A DNA stretch of 64,000 nt from Bradyrhizobium sp. 139 (lineage in GTDB: Bacteria > Pseudomonadota > Alphaproteobacteria > Rhizobiales > Xanthobacteraceae). Position numbers and translations under genes: made by a program. The stretch lies in NCBI RefSeq assembly GCF_023074175.1, contig NZ_JADPKS010000006.1, positions 1 to 64,000 on the forward strand, in the 5' to 3' direction. The notes below the pieces were generated by a model, which was not told the origin of the DNA, ran no database searches, and was given only the letters and a program-made list of their open reading frames with translations. Shown here in pieces: positions 1 to 8,857 of this stretch (position 1 is the first letter of the stretch; every line of letters starts with the position of its first letter).

Positions 1-130
1 CAACCCCGTCAACCTCGATCCCCGCATGGCCAAGCTCGCCGGCGGCGTCCATCGCCTCGACGGACAGCTCATGGTCGTCCTCGACGTCGATCGCGTCCTT
101 GAGCTCGCGCCCGAGATGATGGCGGCCTGA
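1..130 (+). CDS. cheW: CheW chemotaxis coupling protein, C-terminal end (partial)
   Basis: Only the last 42 codons are inside the window, read from base 2 to the TGA at 128-130. The tail contains GGVHRLDGQLMVVLDVDRVL, the typical final beta strands of CheW, in which the domain ends with a hydrophobic strand followed by a short helix. CheW links methyl-accepting receptors to the CheA kinase at the inner membrane. The genes that follow on the same strand are cheY, cheB and cheR, so this is the tail of a chemotaxis operon; cheA is expected just outside the window on the left. The identification rests on the short tail plus context. Confidence 0.8.
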   Translation, partial: NPVNLDPRMAKLAGGVHRLDGQLMVVLDVDRVLELAPEMMAA

Positions 131-201
131 TACGGCGGCATCGCCGCCGACATACCTGCAATTGGAAGTGTCCCCGCAAAGGGCAGGAAGCAGAGGTTCA
201 C

Positions 202-567
202 ATGCGAACTTGTCTCGTCGTTGATGATTCCAGTGTCATCCGCAAGGTTGCGCGCCGGATCCTGGAGGGCCTCGACTTCCAAATCCTCGAAGCCGAGGAC
301 GGTGAGAAGGCGCTGGAAGCCTGCAAGCGCGGCTTGCCCGATGCCGTTCTGCTCGACTGGAACATGCCGGTCATGGACGGCTACGAATTCCTCGGCCATC
401 TCCGGCGGATGCCCGGCGGCGACCAGCCCAAGGTGGTGTTCTGCACCACCGAGAACGACGTCGCGCACATCGCCCGTGCGCTGCACGCCGGCGCCAACGA
501 ATACATCATGAAGCCCTTCGACAAGGACATCGTGACGGCGAAATTCCAGGAAGTCGGGCTTATCTGA
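202..567 (+). CDS. cheY: CheY-type single-domain response regulator
   Basis: The protein has 121 residues and consists of one receiver domain with no output domain. Acidic pair D8-D9, phospho-acceptor D52 in the motif LDWNMP, the switch Thr at 82/83 and the conserved Lys 104 in MKPF are all present. It would be phosphorylated by CheA and bind the flagellar switch protein FliM to change rotation. It starts 71 bases after cheW and is followed by cheB 74 bases later, all on one strand, which supports membership of the chemotaxis operon. Length and motifs are normal for CheY. Confidence 0.93.
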   Translation: MRTCLVVDDSSVIRKVARRILEGLDFQILEAEDGEKALEACKRGLPDAVLLDWNMPVMDGYEFLGHLRRMPGGDQPKVVFCTTENDVAHIARALHAGANEYIMKPFDKDIVTAKFQEVGLI

Positions 568-641
568 GCGAACATCCGGAGGCTGAACGGATCCTTCGGG
601 GATTGTTTACAACTGACCGTTTCAGTCTGAGTTGGTGAGTA

Positions 642-1838
642 ATGAGTGTTGCGTTCGCAGGCAATTCGACCACGAGCCCGTCGCGCGACGCCGGGCCGCT
701 GCGGGTGATGATCGTCGACGACTCCGTCGTCATTCGCGGTCTGATCTCGCGCTGGGTCGGCGCCGAGCACGACATGGAGGTCGCGGCCTCGCTGCGCACC
801 GGGCTCGAGGCGGTCAACCAGATCGAACGCATCAATCCTGATGTTGCCGTGCTCGATATCGAAATGCCCGAGCTCGACGGCATCTCGGCGCTGCCGCAAC
901 TGCTGGCGAAAAAGCGCGATCTCGTCATCATCATGGCTTCGACCCTGACCCGCCGCAACGCGGAGATCAGTTTCAAGGCGCTGTCGCTCGGCGCCGCCGA
1001 CTACATTCCGAAGCCGGAGTCGACGCGCGAAGCATCGGCCGCGGACATCTTTCATCACGACCTGATCCAGAAGATCCGCCACCTCGGTGCACGGCTGCGC
1101 CGCAAGCACGCGGTCGCAAGCCCGCCGCTGGCGCCGCCGAGCCCGGCTCCCGCCGCGCGCGGACCCGTCGCGCGGCCCGCCGCGCCTGCACCGGCCCCGG
1201 CCGTGCATCCTGCATCGTCGGCGCCGCTGGTCACGCGTCCGTTCTCGACCCAGGCACCGAAAGTGCTGCTGATCGGCTCCTCGACCGGCGGTCCACAGGC
1301 GCTGATGGCGCTCGTCACCGAACTCGGCCCGGTGATCGACCGCTTCCCGGTGCTGATCACCCAGCACATGCCGCCGACCTTCACCACCATTCTCGCCGAG
1401 CACCTGGCGCGCTCGAGCCGCAAGCCGGCGGCCGAGGCGGTCGACGGCGAGCCGGTGAAGCCGGGACGGATTTATCTGGCGCCCGGCGGCAAGCACATGC
1501 GTGTCGTGCGCAGCGGCGCAGACGCGGCGATCGCGCTCGATGACGGTCCCGCCGTCAATTTCTGCAAGCCCGCGGTCGATCCGCTCTTCGCCTCCGCCAT
1601 TGACATCTGGCACGGCAACATCCTCTCGGTGATCCTGACGGGTATGGGCTCGGACGGTATGCGCGGCGGCAAGGACATCGTCGCCGCCGGCGGCAGCGTG
1701 ATCGCGCAGGACGAAGCCTCCAGCGTGGTCTGGGGCATGCCTGGCGCGGCGGCCAATGCTGGCATCTGCGCGGCGATCCTGCCGCTCAATCAGATCGGGG
1801 CCAAGGTCAACCGCCTGTTCGCGGGAGACCGCTCGTGA
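642..1838 (+). CDS. cheB: Chemotaxis response regulator protein-glutamate methylesterase CheB
   Basis: The protein has 398 residues. It has an N-terminal receiver domain (about 20-140) with phospho-acceptor D72 in LDIEMP, then a Pro/Ala-rich linker (about 155-205), then the methylesterase domain. The catalytic triad is visible as S214 in GSSTGG, H242 in TQHMPP and D338 in GMGSDGM. CheB removes methyl groups from receptor glutamates and deamidates glutamines during adaptation, opposing CheR. The ATG at 642 follows a GGTGAG ribosome site. The gene overlaps cheR by four bases (GTGA), which suggests translational coupling of the two adaptation enzymes. The linker is long and Pro-rich, as in many alphaproteobacterial CheB proteins. 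Confidence 0.95.
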   Translation: MSVAFAGNSTTSPSRDAGPLRVMIVDDSVVIRGLISRWVGAEHDMEVAASLRTGLEAVNQIERINPDVAVLDIEMPELDGISALPQLLAKKRDLVIIMASTLTRRNAEISFKALSLGAADYIPKPESTREASAADIFHHDLIQKIRHLGARLRRKHAVASPPLAPPSPAPAARGPVARPAAPAPAPAVHPASSAPLVTRPFSTQAPKVLLIGSSTGGPQALMALVTELGPVIDRFPVLITQHMPPTFTTILAEHLARSSRKPAAEAVDGEPVKPGRIYLAPGGKHMRVVRSGADAAIALDDGPAVNFCKPAVDPLFASAIDIWHGNILSVILTGMGSDGMRGGKDIVAAGGSVIAQDEASSVVWGMPGAAANAGICAAILPLNQIGAKVNRLFAGDRS

Positions 1839-2707
1839 CGCCGACGGACTATGAGTATCTGCGCAAGTTCCTGAAAGAGCGCTCCGGCCTCGACCTCTCC
1901 GCCGACAAGCAGTATCTCGTCGAGAGCCGGCTGCTGCCGCTCGCGCGCAAGGCAAGTCTTCCCGGCATTCCCGATCTCGTGCTGAAGATCAGGAATGGCG
2001 ACGGCCGGCTTGCGACCGACGTGGTCGAGGCGATGACCACCAACGAGACCTTCTTCTTCCGCGACAAGATCCCGTTCGATCACCTGCGCGAAACGATCCT
2101 GCCGGGCCTGCACCAGGCGCGCGCGGCGCGCAAGTCGCTGCGGATCTGGTCGGCGGCGTCCTCGACGGGGCAGGAGCCTTATTCGATCGCGATGTGCGTG
2201 AAGGAGATGGGCGCAGCCTTCGCCGGCTGGCGCATCGAGATCGTCGCCACCGATCTGTCGCAGGAGGTGCTGGAAAAATCCAGGGCCGGCGTCTACAGCC
2301 AGTTCGAGGTGCAGCGCGGCCTGCCGATCCAGCACCTGATGAAGTACTTCGCGCAATTGGGCGAGGTCTGGCAGCTCAATGCTGACATCCGCGCGATGGT
2401 GCAGTTCCGCCAGCTCAATCTGTTGCAGGACTTCTCCCATCTCGGCACGTTCGACGTGATCTTCTGCCGCAACGTGCTGATCTATTTCGACCAGGACACC
2501 AAGGCCGTGATCTTCGAGCGCATGGCGAAGGTTTTGGAAGCCGACGGCACACTGCTGCTCGGCGCCGCCGAATCCGTCGTCGGCATCACCGATGTCTTCC
2601 GCCCGATCGCCGACCGCCGTGGCCTCTATCAGCTCAACCCCGCGCGCTCCGGCCGCCCGATGGGCGGATTGATGCCGCAGCCGCTGAAGGTCGCCGCTGC
2701 GAGGTGA
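1835..2707 (+). CDS. cheR: Chemotaxis protein-glutamate O-methyltransferase CheR
   Basis: The protein has 290 residues and is the SAM-dependent enzyme that methylates receptor glutamates. The N-terminal CheR domain contains the TNETFFFRD segment (about 68-76). The Rossmann-like methyltransferase domain includes the [12 protein letters not shown] loop (about 108-119) and the strand [13 protein letters not shown] (about 206-218), which are signatures of the family. The start is the GTG at 1835, inside the stop of cheB, so cheB and cheR are translationally coupled. No TPR extension is present. This appears to be the last gene of the chemotaxis operon, because a large inverted repeat follows and the next gene is on the other strand. 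Confidence 0.94.
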   Translation: MTPTDYEYLRKFLKERSGLDLSADKQYLVESRLLPLARKASLPGIPDLVLKIRNGDGRLATDVVEAMTTNETFFFRDKIPFDHLRETILPGLHQARAARKSLRIWSAASSTGQEPYSIAMCVKEMGAAFAGWRIEIVATDLSQEVLEKSRAGVYSQFEVQRGLPIQHLMKYFAQLGEVWQLNADIRAMVQFRQLNLLQDFSHLGTFDVIFCRNVLIYFDQDTKAVIFERMAKVLEADGTLLLGAAESVVGITDVFRPIADRRGLYQLNPARSGRPMGGLMPQPLKVAAAR

Positions 2708-2710
2708 TTT

Positions 2711-2867
2711 TTCTTCCCTTCTCCCCTTGTGGGAGAAGGTGGCGCGCGTAGCGTGTCGGATGAGGGGTCTCTCTCCGCGAGTGAACCTCTCGCATTGAAG
2801 CGTGGGGATAGAACCCCTCATCCGGCGCTACGCGCCACCTTCTCCCACAAGAGGAGAAGGGGAGAAG
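2711..2867. repeat. Long imperfect inverted repeat after cheR
   Basis: Two arms of about 55 bases (2711-2767 and 2813-2867) are nearly reverse-complementary and are separated by about 45 bases. Both arms carry the core TCTCCCACAA and CGCGCCACCTTCTCCC or its complement. The element sits between the convergent genes cheR and the glutathionylspermidine-synthase-like gene, where it could fold into a long hairpin and act as a bidirectional terminator. From memory, similar sequences are dispersed in Bradyrhizobium genomes; that part is not checked. Confidence 0.8.
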
Positions 2868-2875
2868 AGCGGCCT

Positions 2876-4036
2876 TCACAAAATCGCATGCGGGAGAAAC
2901 CGCGAGCCATTGCCGGTGATCGGGCTTTCGTCTTCGCGGATCGATAACCCGCAGGGCTCGTGGTTCACCACCCAGCTTCCCACCACCGGATAGAAGCCCG
3001 AGAAGTTCGGCAGCGGTGAGAGCGCCTGGCGCACGAAACCTTCAGCGCCGTAGGGACCCGCCTGCTCGTCGAGCGGCATGCCGCCAGAGACCAGCGTGAC
3101 ATTGGCGCCTTCGCGCGACAGCAGCGGCTTGCGCACGTAGGAGCTGCCGAGCTCGGCTGCCCGCGAATCGTCCTCGAAGAAGGCCGGCAGCAGATTGGGA
3201 TGATTCGGAAACATCTCCCAGAGCAGCGGCAGGATGCCTTTGTTGGAGAGCACCGCCTTCCACGGCGGCTCGATCCAGCGTGTCGGCGCTTCGGCCAGCT
3301 TTGCGCCGAAGGCGTCGTGGAACATCCATTCCCAGGGATACAGCTTGAACGCGAGCGCGATGTCGCGATCGTCGAGATCGACGAAGCCGCCGGCCTCATC
3401 GCGCCAGCCGATCTCCTCGATGTCGAGCAGCGTGGTCGAGAGCCCCGCCTGCCGCGCGGCATCTTCGAGATAAGCAAACGTGCCGGCGTCCTCCTCATTG
3501 CCGGTGGCGCCGGTAAGATGGACACGGCGGCCCGCGGCAATCTCCCTCCAGGCCACGATCAGCCGCTCGTGGATGGAGTTGAACTGATCGGCGCGCGCAG
3601 GGATGATGCGACGTTCGATCGCCTGCTCGAGCCATGTCCATTGAAACACTGTGGCCTCGAAGATCGAAGTCGGCGTATCCGCGTTGTATTCGAGCAGTTT
3701 TGCAGGGCCTTGGCCGTCGAATTTCAGATCGAGCCGGCCGTAAAGGCTGCGGTCATCTCGCTCCCAGCTTTCCGCGATCAAGCTCCAGAACGCTTCCGGT
3801 ATCTTCAAACGCCGCAGATGGCGCTCGTCACCGATCACGCGGCCGGCAAGCTCCAAGCACATCGCGTCGATCTCGCCGGTCGGCATCTCGATGCCGCGCT
3901 CGATCTCGTCGAGCGTGAAGGCGTAATAGGCACTCTCGTCCCAGTAGCGTTCGCCGTCGATGGTGTGGAAGGCGAAGCCGCATTGTTCGGCGGTCCGCCG
4001 CCAGTCGTCGCGCTCGGGGCAGACGATGCGTTGCAT
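2876..4036 (-). CDS. Glutathionylspermidine-synthase-like ATP-grasp family protein
   Basis: The protein has 386 residues and matches the preATP-grasp / glutathionylspermidine synthase C-terminal family (E. coli YjfC/YgiC type), which lacks the amidase half of true Gss. Recognisable features are LEYNADTPTS (about 115-124), a WEMFPNHP segment (about 283-290) and SSYVRKPLLSREGANV (about 308-323), which carry ATP and Mg binding positions in the family. The gene starts four bases after a stop that would end the read-through frame of the upstream small gene. The order DUF350 gene, small Ser-rich protein, synthase-like gene mirrors the E. coli yjfL-yjfM-yjfC arrangement. The physiological substrate is unknown; it should not be assumed to make glutathionylspermidine. 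Confidence 0.85.
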   Translation of the reverse strand: MQRIVCPERDDWRRTAEQCGFAFHTIDGERYWDESAYYAFTLDEIERGIEMPTGEIDAMCLELAGRVIGDERHLRRLKIPEAFWSLIAESWERDDRSLYGRLDLKFDGQGPAKLLEYNADTPTSIFEATVFQWTWLEQAIERRIIPARADQFNSIHERLIVAWREIAAGRRVHLTGATGNEEDAGTFAYLEDAARQAGLSTTLLDIEEIGWRDEAGGFVDLDDRDIALAFKLYPWEWMFHDAFGAKLAEAPTRWIEPPWKAVLSNKGILPLLWEMFPNHPNLLPAFFEDDSRAAELGSSYVRKPLLSREGANVTLVSGGMPLDEQAGPYGAEGFVRQALSPLPNFSGFYPVVGSWVVNHEPCGLSIREDESPITGNGSRFLPHAIL

Positions 4037-4039
4037 GGA

Positions 4040-4450
4040 TCAGCCGCCGCCCGAAAAGCCATGGCCGAACGAGCCGAAGCCGCCGCGGCTCACACTGCTG
4101 GAGCCTGAGTCGGATGACGTTCCGGACGAGGAATGGCTCAAGGAATCGCTGCTGAAGAAGCTCGATCGCGACGACTAGCGCGAGCCGCTGCCGCCGCTCG
4201 AGGAGCTGCTTCTGCCGCTGCACGCGGTGCTTGCCTGCACCGCTGGGTCCGCGCCGGGGACTGTCGCCCCGGGAGGAGGGGGCTCGCAGTGTTGCCGCGG
4301 CATCAGTGTGTAGGCGGTGGTGCCGACCGCGATCGTGCCCATCACCAGCAGCGCAACATGACCGGAGCGCTTCACCGGTGGTCGCGGAGGCGGCGGCTCA
4401 GCCGGCGGCCGGCGCTTGCCGAACTGCTTGTTGGAGGGTTTGCCGGCCAT
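4040..4450 (-). pseudogene. YjfM-like Ser/Gly-rich membrane protein interrupted by an in-frame TAG
   Basis: The frame opens at ATG 4448-4450 and codes for 91 residues: a Pro-rich cytoplasmic start, one membrane segment (VALLVMGTIAVGTTAYTL, about 32-49), a PRQHCEPPPP motif and a serine-rich tail. It stops at TAG 4175-4177. Reading through that codon gives 44 more residues of the same Ser/Gly-rich character, ending SRGGFGSFGHGFSGGG and TGA at 4040-4042, only three bases before the start codon of the synthase-like gene. Continuity of composition and the tight junction argue that the ancestral protein had about 136 residues. Either the gene has a nonsense mutation, the 91-residue form is functional, or the base is a sequencing error. 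Confidence 0.7.
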
Positions 4451-4464
4451 ATCAGTGGATCACG

Positions 4465-4868
4465 TCAGTAGATCATGCAGGCGGCGTTCAGGAAGCCTGC
4501 CGCGAGCGAGGACAGCCGAGCCAGATGGCCGGAGCGAGCTCGCCCGCCGCGATCCGCGCCGACAGGTTCGGCACCGGGACCTTCACGAGGAAGAACATGA
4601 TGACCTGCACGATCAGCGCGATCACTGCCCAGATCAGGCAATCCAGCACATTGGGCGAATGCGCGATGGCGCTCACCAGAGGCGCCACGAAGCCGAGCAG
4701 GCTGAGGCCGAGCGCGATCGCGGCGGCCGGCTCGTTGTCGCGGATGAGCTGGAATTCATTGTGCGGGGTGATGCGGGTGTAGAGGAACAGATACGCCACG
4801 ATCGCGATCAGCCCGGTGCAGAAATAGACCAGGAAGGCGGGCAGGCCGGCGAGTGATTGCAGGATCAT
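4465..4868 (-). pseudogene. DUF350 (YjfL-type) membrane protein with C-terminal frameshift
   Basis: The start is ATG 4866-4868 after a GGGGGAACG ribosome site. The current frame gives 126 residues ending at TGA 4488-4490. It has three clear hydrophobic segments, then an unlikely tail (WLGCPRSRQAS). Shifting by one base at about 4515 gives instead WLGLSSLAAGFLNAACMIY with a stop at 4465-4467. That is the usual fourth membrane segment of DUF350 proteins and restores the family length of about 134 residues. A single missing C on the coding strand explains this. DUF350 proteins are inner-membrane proteins of unknown function found with YjfM- and YjfC-like genes. The defect could be genuine or an assembly error. 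Confidence 0.72.
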
Positions 4869-4956
4869 CGTTCCCCCATCGTGCAGCGACCATTCGTCGG
4901 CGGGAGAGGGATAGCGGTTCAACGGCGGGAGGACGATGAAGTCCTGTTCGCGTCCC

Positions 4957-4987
4957 CAAAAACAAAACCCCGCCATTTGCGGCGGGG
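4957..4987 (-). terminator. Rho-independent terminator of ctrA
   Basis: On the minus strand a perfect 7-bp stem CCCCGCC/GGCGGGG (4968-4974 with 4981-4987) and a six-base loop are followed by TTTTGTTTTT (4957-4967). It lies 50 bases after the ctrA stop codon, a textbook intrinsic terminator. Confidence 0.88.
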
Positions 4988-5036
4988 TCCAGGCTGGGAG
5001 GAGCAAGCCCCGAAGGGCTCGCGACGTAAACGTTGA

Positions 5037-5738
<702 letters not shown>

Positions 5739-6188
5739 GCCAGTTCCCCATAGTCGCCGCTCCTGGGCGTCAGGTCGGCCGCATTCGCGGCACTCAACAA
5801 AACGCCTTTGAACAACTGATTCGGATCCTGACAACAGATGGTTAACAAACTCTGATTCTAGAACGCAAGTCCCCCGGTGCAATTTTTGTCGAATCGCCCT
5901 AAGGTCTTGCGCGCGAAGCAGCTTTTGTCACCCTGTTCCGTTCAAGCTCCACTTTAAGAGACGGGCCTAACCGACTCCCGCGACTCAGCCTTCTTCTGAA
6001 GGGGAGTCACGCTCAGTCACAAAGACAGTGACGCAATGATTAACGATGCGGGTAAACACGAAGTTAAGCGCCGTTCAGAAATATGGCGAAACTTAAGGTT
6101 TTCGCCATGAAAGCCCGGGATTACGAAGGCGACCACCTTATGAAGGCCCCTATTAAGGCTAAGGCGCGCCCCTGATGAAGGCCCTCTT
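5739..6188. promoter_or_regulatory. Intergenic region between divergent ctrA and fliI
   Basis: This 450-base stretch has lower GC than the genes and no convincing ORF. It must hold the promoters of ctrA and fliI. Several TTAA words occur (near 5842, 6040, 6064, 6092, 6152). None forms a perfect TTAA-N7-TTAA pair; the closest is TAAA-CACGAAG-TTAA near 6053-6067. Short copies of ATGAAGGCYC occur at 6140-6149, 6175-6184 and 6189-6198; only the last is in frame with fliI and is its start codon. No single promoter can be assigned with confidence. Confidence 0.4.
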
Positions 6189-7514
6189 ATGAAGGCTCTT
6201 GCCGAACAGATCGGCGACATCGACGGCGTCAACATTTATGGCCGTGTGGTCGGCGTTCGCGGCCTGATGGTCGAGGTGGCCGGACCGATCCACGCGATGT
6301 CGGTCGGTGCGCGGCTCGTGATCGAGACCGGCGCCAGTCGCGACATTCCCTGTGAGGTGATCGGCTTCTCCGGCAACAACGCGGTCGTGATGCCGTTCGC
6401 CGGGCTGGATGGCGTGCGCCGCGGCTGCAAGGCAGTCATCGCCAACGCCGCCAATCAGGTGCGGCCCTGCGCGGCATGGCTCGGCCGCGTCGTCAACGCG
6501 CTGGGCGAGCCGATCGACGGCAAGGGGCCGTTGCCGCAGGGCCCGGCGCCGATGCCGTACCGCAATTCGCCGCCGCCGGCACATTCGCGCAAGCGCGTCG
6601 GCGCTCCGCTCGATCTCGGCGTGCGCGCGATGAACACGTTTCTCACCTGCTGCCGCGGCCAGCGCATGGGGATTTTCGCAGGATCCGGCGTTGGCAAATC
6701 GGTGCTGCTGTCGATGCTCGCGCGCAACGTCGATGCCGCGGTCAGCGTCATCGGGCTGATCGGCGAACGCGGCCGCGAGGTTCAGGAATTCCTGCAGGAC
6801 GATCTGGGCGAGGAGGGTCTGGCGCGCTCCGTCGTGGTGGTCGCAACCTCGGACGAGCCGGCGCTGATGCGTCGCCAGGCCGCCTATCTGACGCTCGCGG
6901 TGGCCGAATATTTCCGCGACGAGGACAAGGACGTGCTCTGCCTGATGGACTCGGTGACGCGTTTTGCCATGGCCCAGCGCGAGATCGGCCTGTCCGCCGG
7001 CGAACCGCCGACCGCCAAGGGCTATACGCCGACGGTGTTCACAGAACTGCCGAAGCTTCTGGAGCGCGCAGGGCCCGGCCTGGGCGAGGGTGCGATCACC
7101 GCGATCTTCACGGTGCTGGTTGACGGCGACGACCACAACGAGCCGATTGCGGATGCCGTCCGCGGCATCCTCGACGGCCATATTGTGATGCAGCGCTCGA
7201 TCGCCGAGCGCGGACGCTACCCCGCCATCAACATCCTCAAATCCATCTCCCGCACCATGCCGAAATCGGCCGATCCGCAGTTCTGGCCGACCATCCAGCG
7301 GGCCCGCCAGGTGATGGCGACCTATGCCGACATGGAGGAATTGATCCGGCTCGGGGCCTACCGGGCCGGCTCCAGCCCCGAGGTCGACGAGGCGATTCGT
7401 CTGCACGAGCCGCTGGAGGCGTTCCTGCGCCAGCGCAAGGATGAAAATGCATCGCTGGCGGACGGCTACCGCCAGTTGGCGCAAATCCTCGGTAGTTTGG
7501 AAACGGAACGCTAA
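6189..7514 (+). CDS. fliI: Flagellum-specific ATP synthase FliI
   Basis: The protein has 441 residues and is the hexameric ATPase of the flagellar type III export apparatus. It resembles the F1 beta subunit and helps unfold and deliver substrates to the FlhA/FlhB gate. Visible motifs are an N-terminal beta-barrel, the Walker A GSGVGKS at 165-171, the Walker B strand VLCLMD (249-254) with DSVTRFA, and a [10 protein letters not shown] segment (192-201). Of the ATG triplets upstream only the one at 6189 is in frame with the protein. fliJ follows on the same strand 121 bases later. Its position next to ctrA is consistent with cell-cycle control of flagellar genes. Confidence 0.96.
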   Translation: MKALAEQIGDIDGVNIYGRVVGVRGLMVEVAGPIHAMSVGARLVIETGASRDIPCEVIGFSGNNAVVMPFAGLDGVRRGCKAVIANAANQVRPCAAWLGRVVNALGEPIDGKGPLPQGPAPMPYRNSPPPAHSRKRVGAPLDLGVRAMNTFLTCCRGQRMGIFAGSGVGKSVLLSMLARNVDAAVSVIGLIGERGREVQEFLQDDLGEEGLARSVVVVATSDEPALMRRQAAYLTLAVAEYFRDEDKDVLCLMDSVTRFAMAQREIGLSAGEPPTAKGYTPTVFTELPKLLERAGPGLGEGAITAIFTVLVDGDDHNEPIADAVRGILDGHIVMQRSIAERGRYPAINILKSISRTMPKSADPQFWPTIQRARQVMATYADMEELIRLGAYRAGSSPEVDEAIRLHEPLEAFLRQRKDENASLADGYRQLAQILGSLETER

Positions 7515-7635
7515 CTTTGTCCCGTCATCATCCCATCCCACAGAGTAGCAGAGCCGGTCTTGGCCCCAGTCGGGCCTGTGGGGAGACCGGTGTCGTCCCA
7601 CGCGCAGCTAGGGGACTTCTGGGGAGTATGAGTCG

Positions 7636-8055
7636 ATGAAGTCACGTGAGACCCTCATCCGCCTGAAGAAGTTTCAGGTCGACGAGAAGCGCCGCCGGGT
7701 CACCCAGATCGAAACCATGATCGCCGACTTCCAGCGGATGTCGACCGATCTTGAACGCGAGATCACGACCGAGCAGGAGCGTGCCGGGATCAACGATCCC
7801 TCGCATTTCGCCTATCCGACCTATGCCAAGGCCGCGATCCAGCGCCGCGAGAACCTGACCCGCTCGGCCGACGAGCTGAAGGGCCAGCTCGACGAAGCCA
7901 AGGCCGCGCTGGCCGAGGCCTTCGAGGAGCTGAAGAAGGTCGAGCTCCTCGACGAGCGCGACCAGGCCCGCGAACGCGCCGAGGAAAACGCCCGCGAGCA
8001 GGCCGATCTCGACAGCATCGGCCTGATGCGCGCGCGCATCGGCGCGGTCGCCTAA
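7636..8055 (+). CDS. fliJ: Flagellar export chaperone FliJ
   Basis: The protein has 139 residues and is highly charged and almost entirely predicted coiled coil (Glu, Lys, Arg, Ala rich, for example LERE, KGQLDEAKAALAEAFEELKK). It fits FliJ, the small stalk-like export protein that works with FliI and FlhA. The N-terminal MKSRETLIRLKKFQVDEKRR is typical of alphaproteobacterial FliJ. Primary-sequence conservation in this family is low, so the call rests on coiled-coil character, length and the position directly after fliI. A strong hairpin follows, suggesting the end of the operon. Confidence 0.88.
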   Translation: MKSRETLIRLKKFQVDEKRRRVTQIETMIADFQRMSTDLEREITTEQERAGINDPSHFAYPTYAKAAIQRRENLTRSADELKGQLDEAKAALAEAFEELKKVELLDERDQARERAEENAREQADLDSIGLMRARIGAVA

Positions 8056-8090
8056 AGGCGCATCCTGCGGTCAGACCGCGGAGAATTTGC

Positions 8091-8119
8091 AAAACCCGGA
8101 GCCGCAAGGTCCGGGTTTT
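8091..8119 (+). terminator. Intrinsic terminator after fliJ
   Basis: A perfect 10-bp inverted repeat, AAAACCCGGA at 8091-8100 and TCCGGGTTTT at 8110-8119, has a 9-base loop and a T-run on the 3' arm. It lies 36 bases after the fliJ stop. A smaller hairpin (CGGTCAGACCG, about 8068-8078) precedes it. Confidence 0.85.
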
Positions 8120-8237
8120 CGCTATCCACAGTGTGGCGCCGCGCCTCTTGGTGATGGGCTTTGCCGCGCGCTATGGTAGCGGAGTGCCTGGGTCCGCGCG
8201 GCACAACGCGACGGGGCCCTGCGCGTTGGGGGGCTGA

Positions 8238-8783
8238 ATGCTGACGCCAGCAGAGCTGGTCGGGCTGATTGAGGCAGTGGCGAAGGGCGATCAGGCCGCG
8301 TTCGAGCGCCTCTACGTCGCCACGCGCGCGAAACTTTATGGCGTCGTGCTCCGTATCTTGCGCCGACAGGATCTCGCAGAGGAGGTCATTCAGGAGACCT
8401 ACGTCAAGATCTGGAACAGCGCCGGCCAGTTCAATCCGGCCTTGTCGTCGCCGATCACATGGATGGCGTCGATCGCGCGCAACCGCGCCATCGACATCGT
8501 GCGCAAGAAGACGGAAGTCTCGATCGAGGAAGAGCCCCAGGCGATGGAAGTCGCCGCCGACAGTCCCGATCCGCTGGCGCGCCGGGAAATGTCCGAGGAG
8601 CTGAAGCGGCTCCTGGAATGCATCGGCCGGCTCGAGCCGGATCGTCAGAGGCTCGTGCTTCTCGCCTATTACAACGGCTGGAGCCGCGAGCAATTGGCGG
8701 AGAAATTCGCCGCGCCGGTCAACACGGTGAAGACGTGGCTCCGGCGCAGCATGTTGGATATCCGCGAGTGCCTCGGACTTTAG
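8238..8783 (+). CDS. ECF-family RNA polymerase sigma factor
   Basis: The protein has 181 residues and contains only sigma regions 2 and 4. Region 2 spans about 15-90, with the core-binding DLAEEVIQETYVKIW and the -10 reading segment SPITWMASIARNRAID. Region 4 spans about 120-178, with the helix-turn-helix WSREQLAEKFAAPVNTVKTW. The downstream gene encodes an RskA-type anti-sigma factor, so this is a SigK/RskA-like pair in which membrane-linked anti-sigma holds the sigma factor until a signal arrives. No additional C-terminal sensor domain is present. The inducing signal cannot be inferred from sequence. The gene is isolated by the fliJ terminator upstream. Confidence 0.92.
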   Translation: MLTPAELVGLIEAVAKGDQAAFERLYVATRAKLYGVVLRILRRQDLAEEVIQETYVKIWNSAGQFNPALSSPITWMASIARNRAIDIVRKKTEVSIEEEPQAMEVAADSPDPLARREMSEELKRLLECIGRLEPDRQRLVLLAYYNGWSREQLAEKFAAPVNTVKTWLRRSMLDIRECLGL

Positions 8784-8857
8784 AGGATGATGTCAGTGAA
8801 TATGCTAGCGCGGCGTTCTCACTTTGCCTCTCCCTATCGAAGAGGTGAAGGACATTG

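Noticed and set aside
381..1955. Open frame of 524 codons on the minus strand opposite cheB
   Set aside because: Antisense shadow of cheY, cheB and cheR with Arg-rich translation and no recognisable motif.
2876..4036. Calling the minus-strand gene a true glutathionylspermidine synthase
   Set aside because: Only the ATP-grasp-type half is present, as in YjfC/YgiC proteins, which are not shown to make glutathionylspermidine.
6053..6067. TAAA-N7-TTAA near fliI as a CtrA box
   Set aside because: One half deviates from the consensus and similar words are frequent in this AT-richer gap; support is too weak for a separate call.
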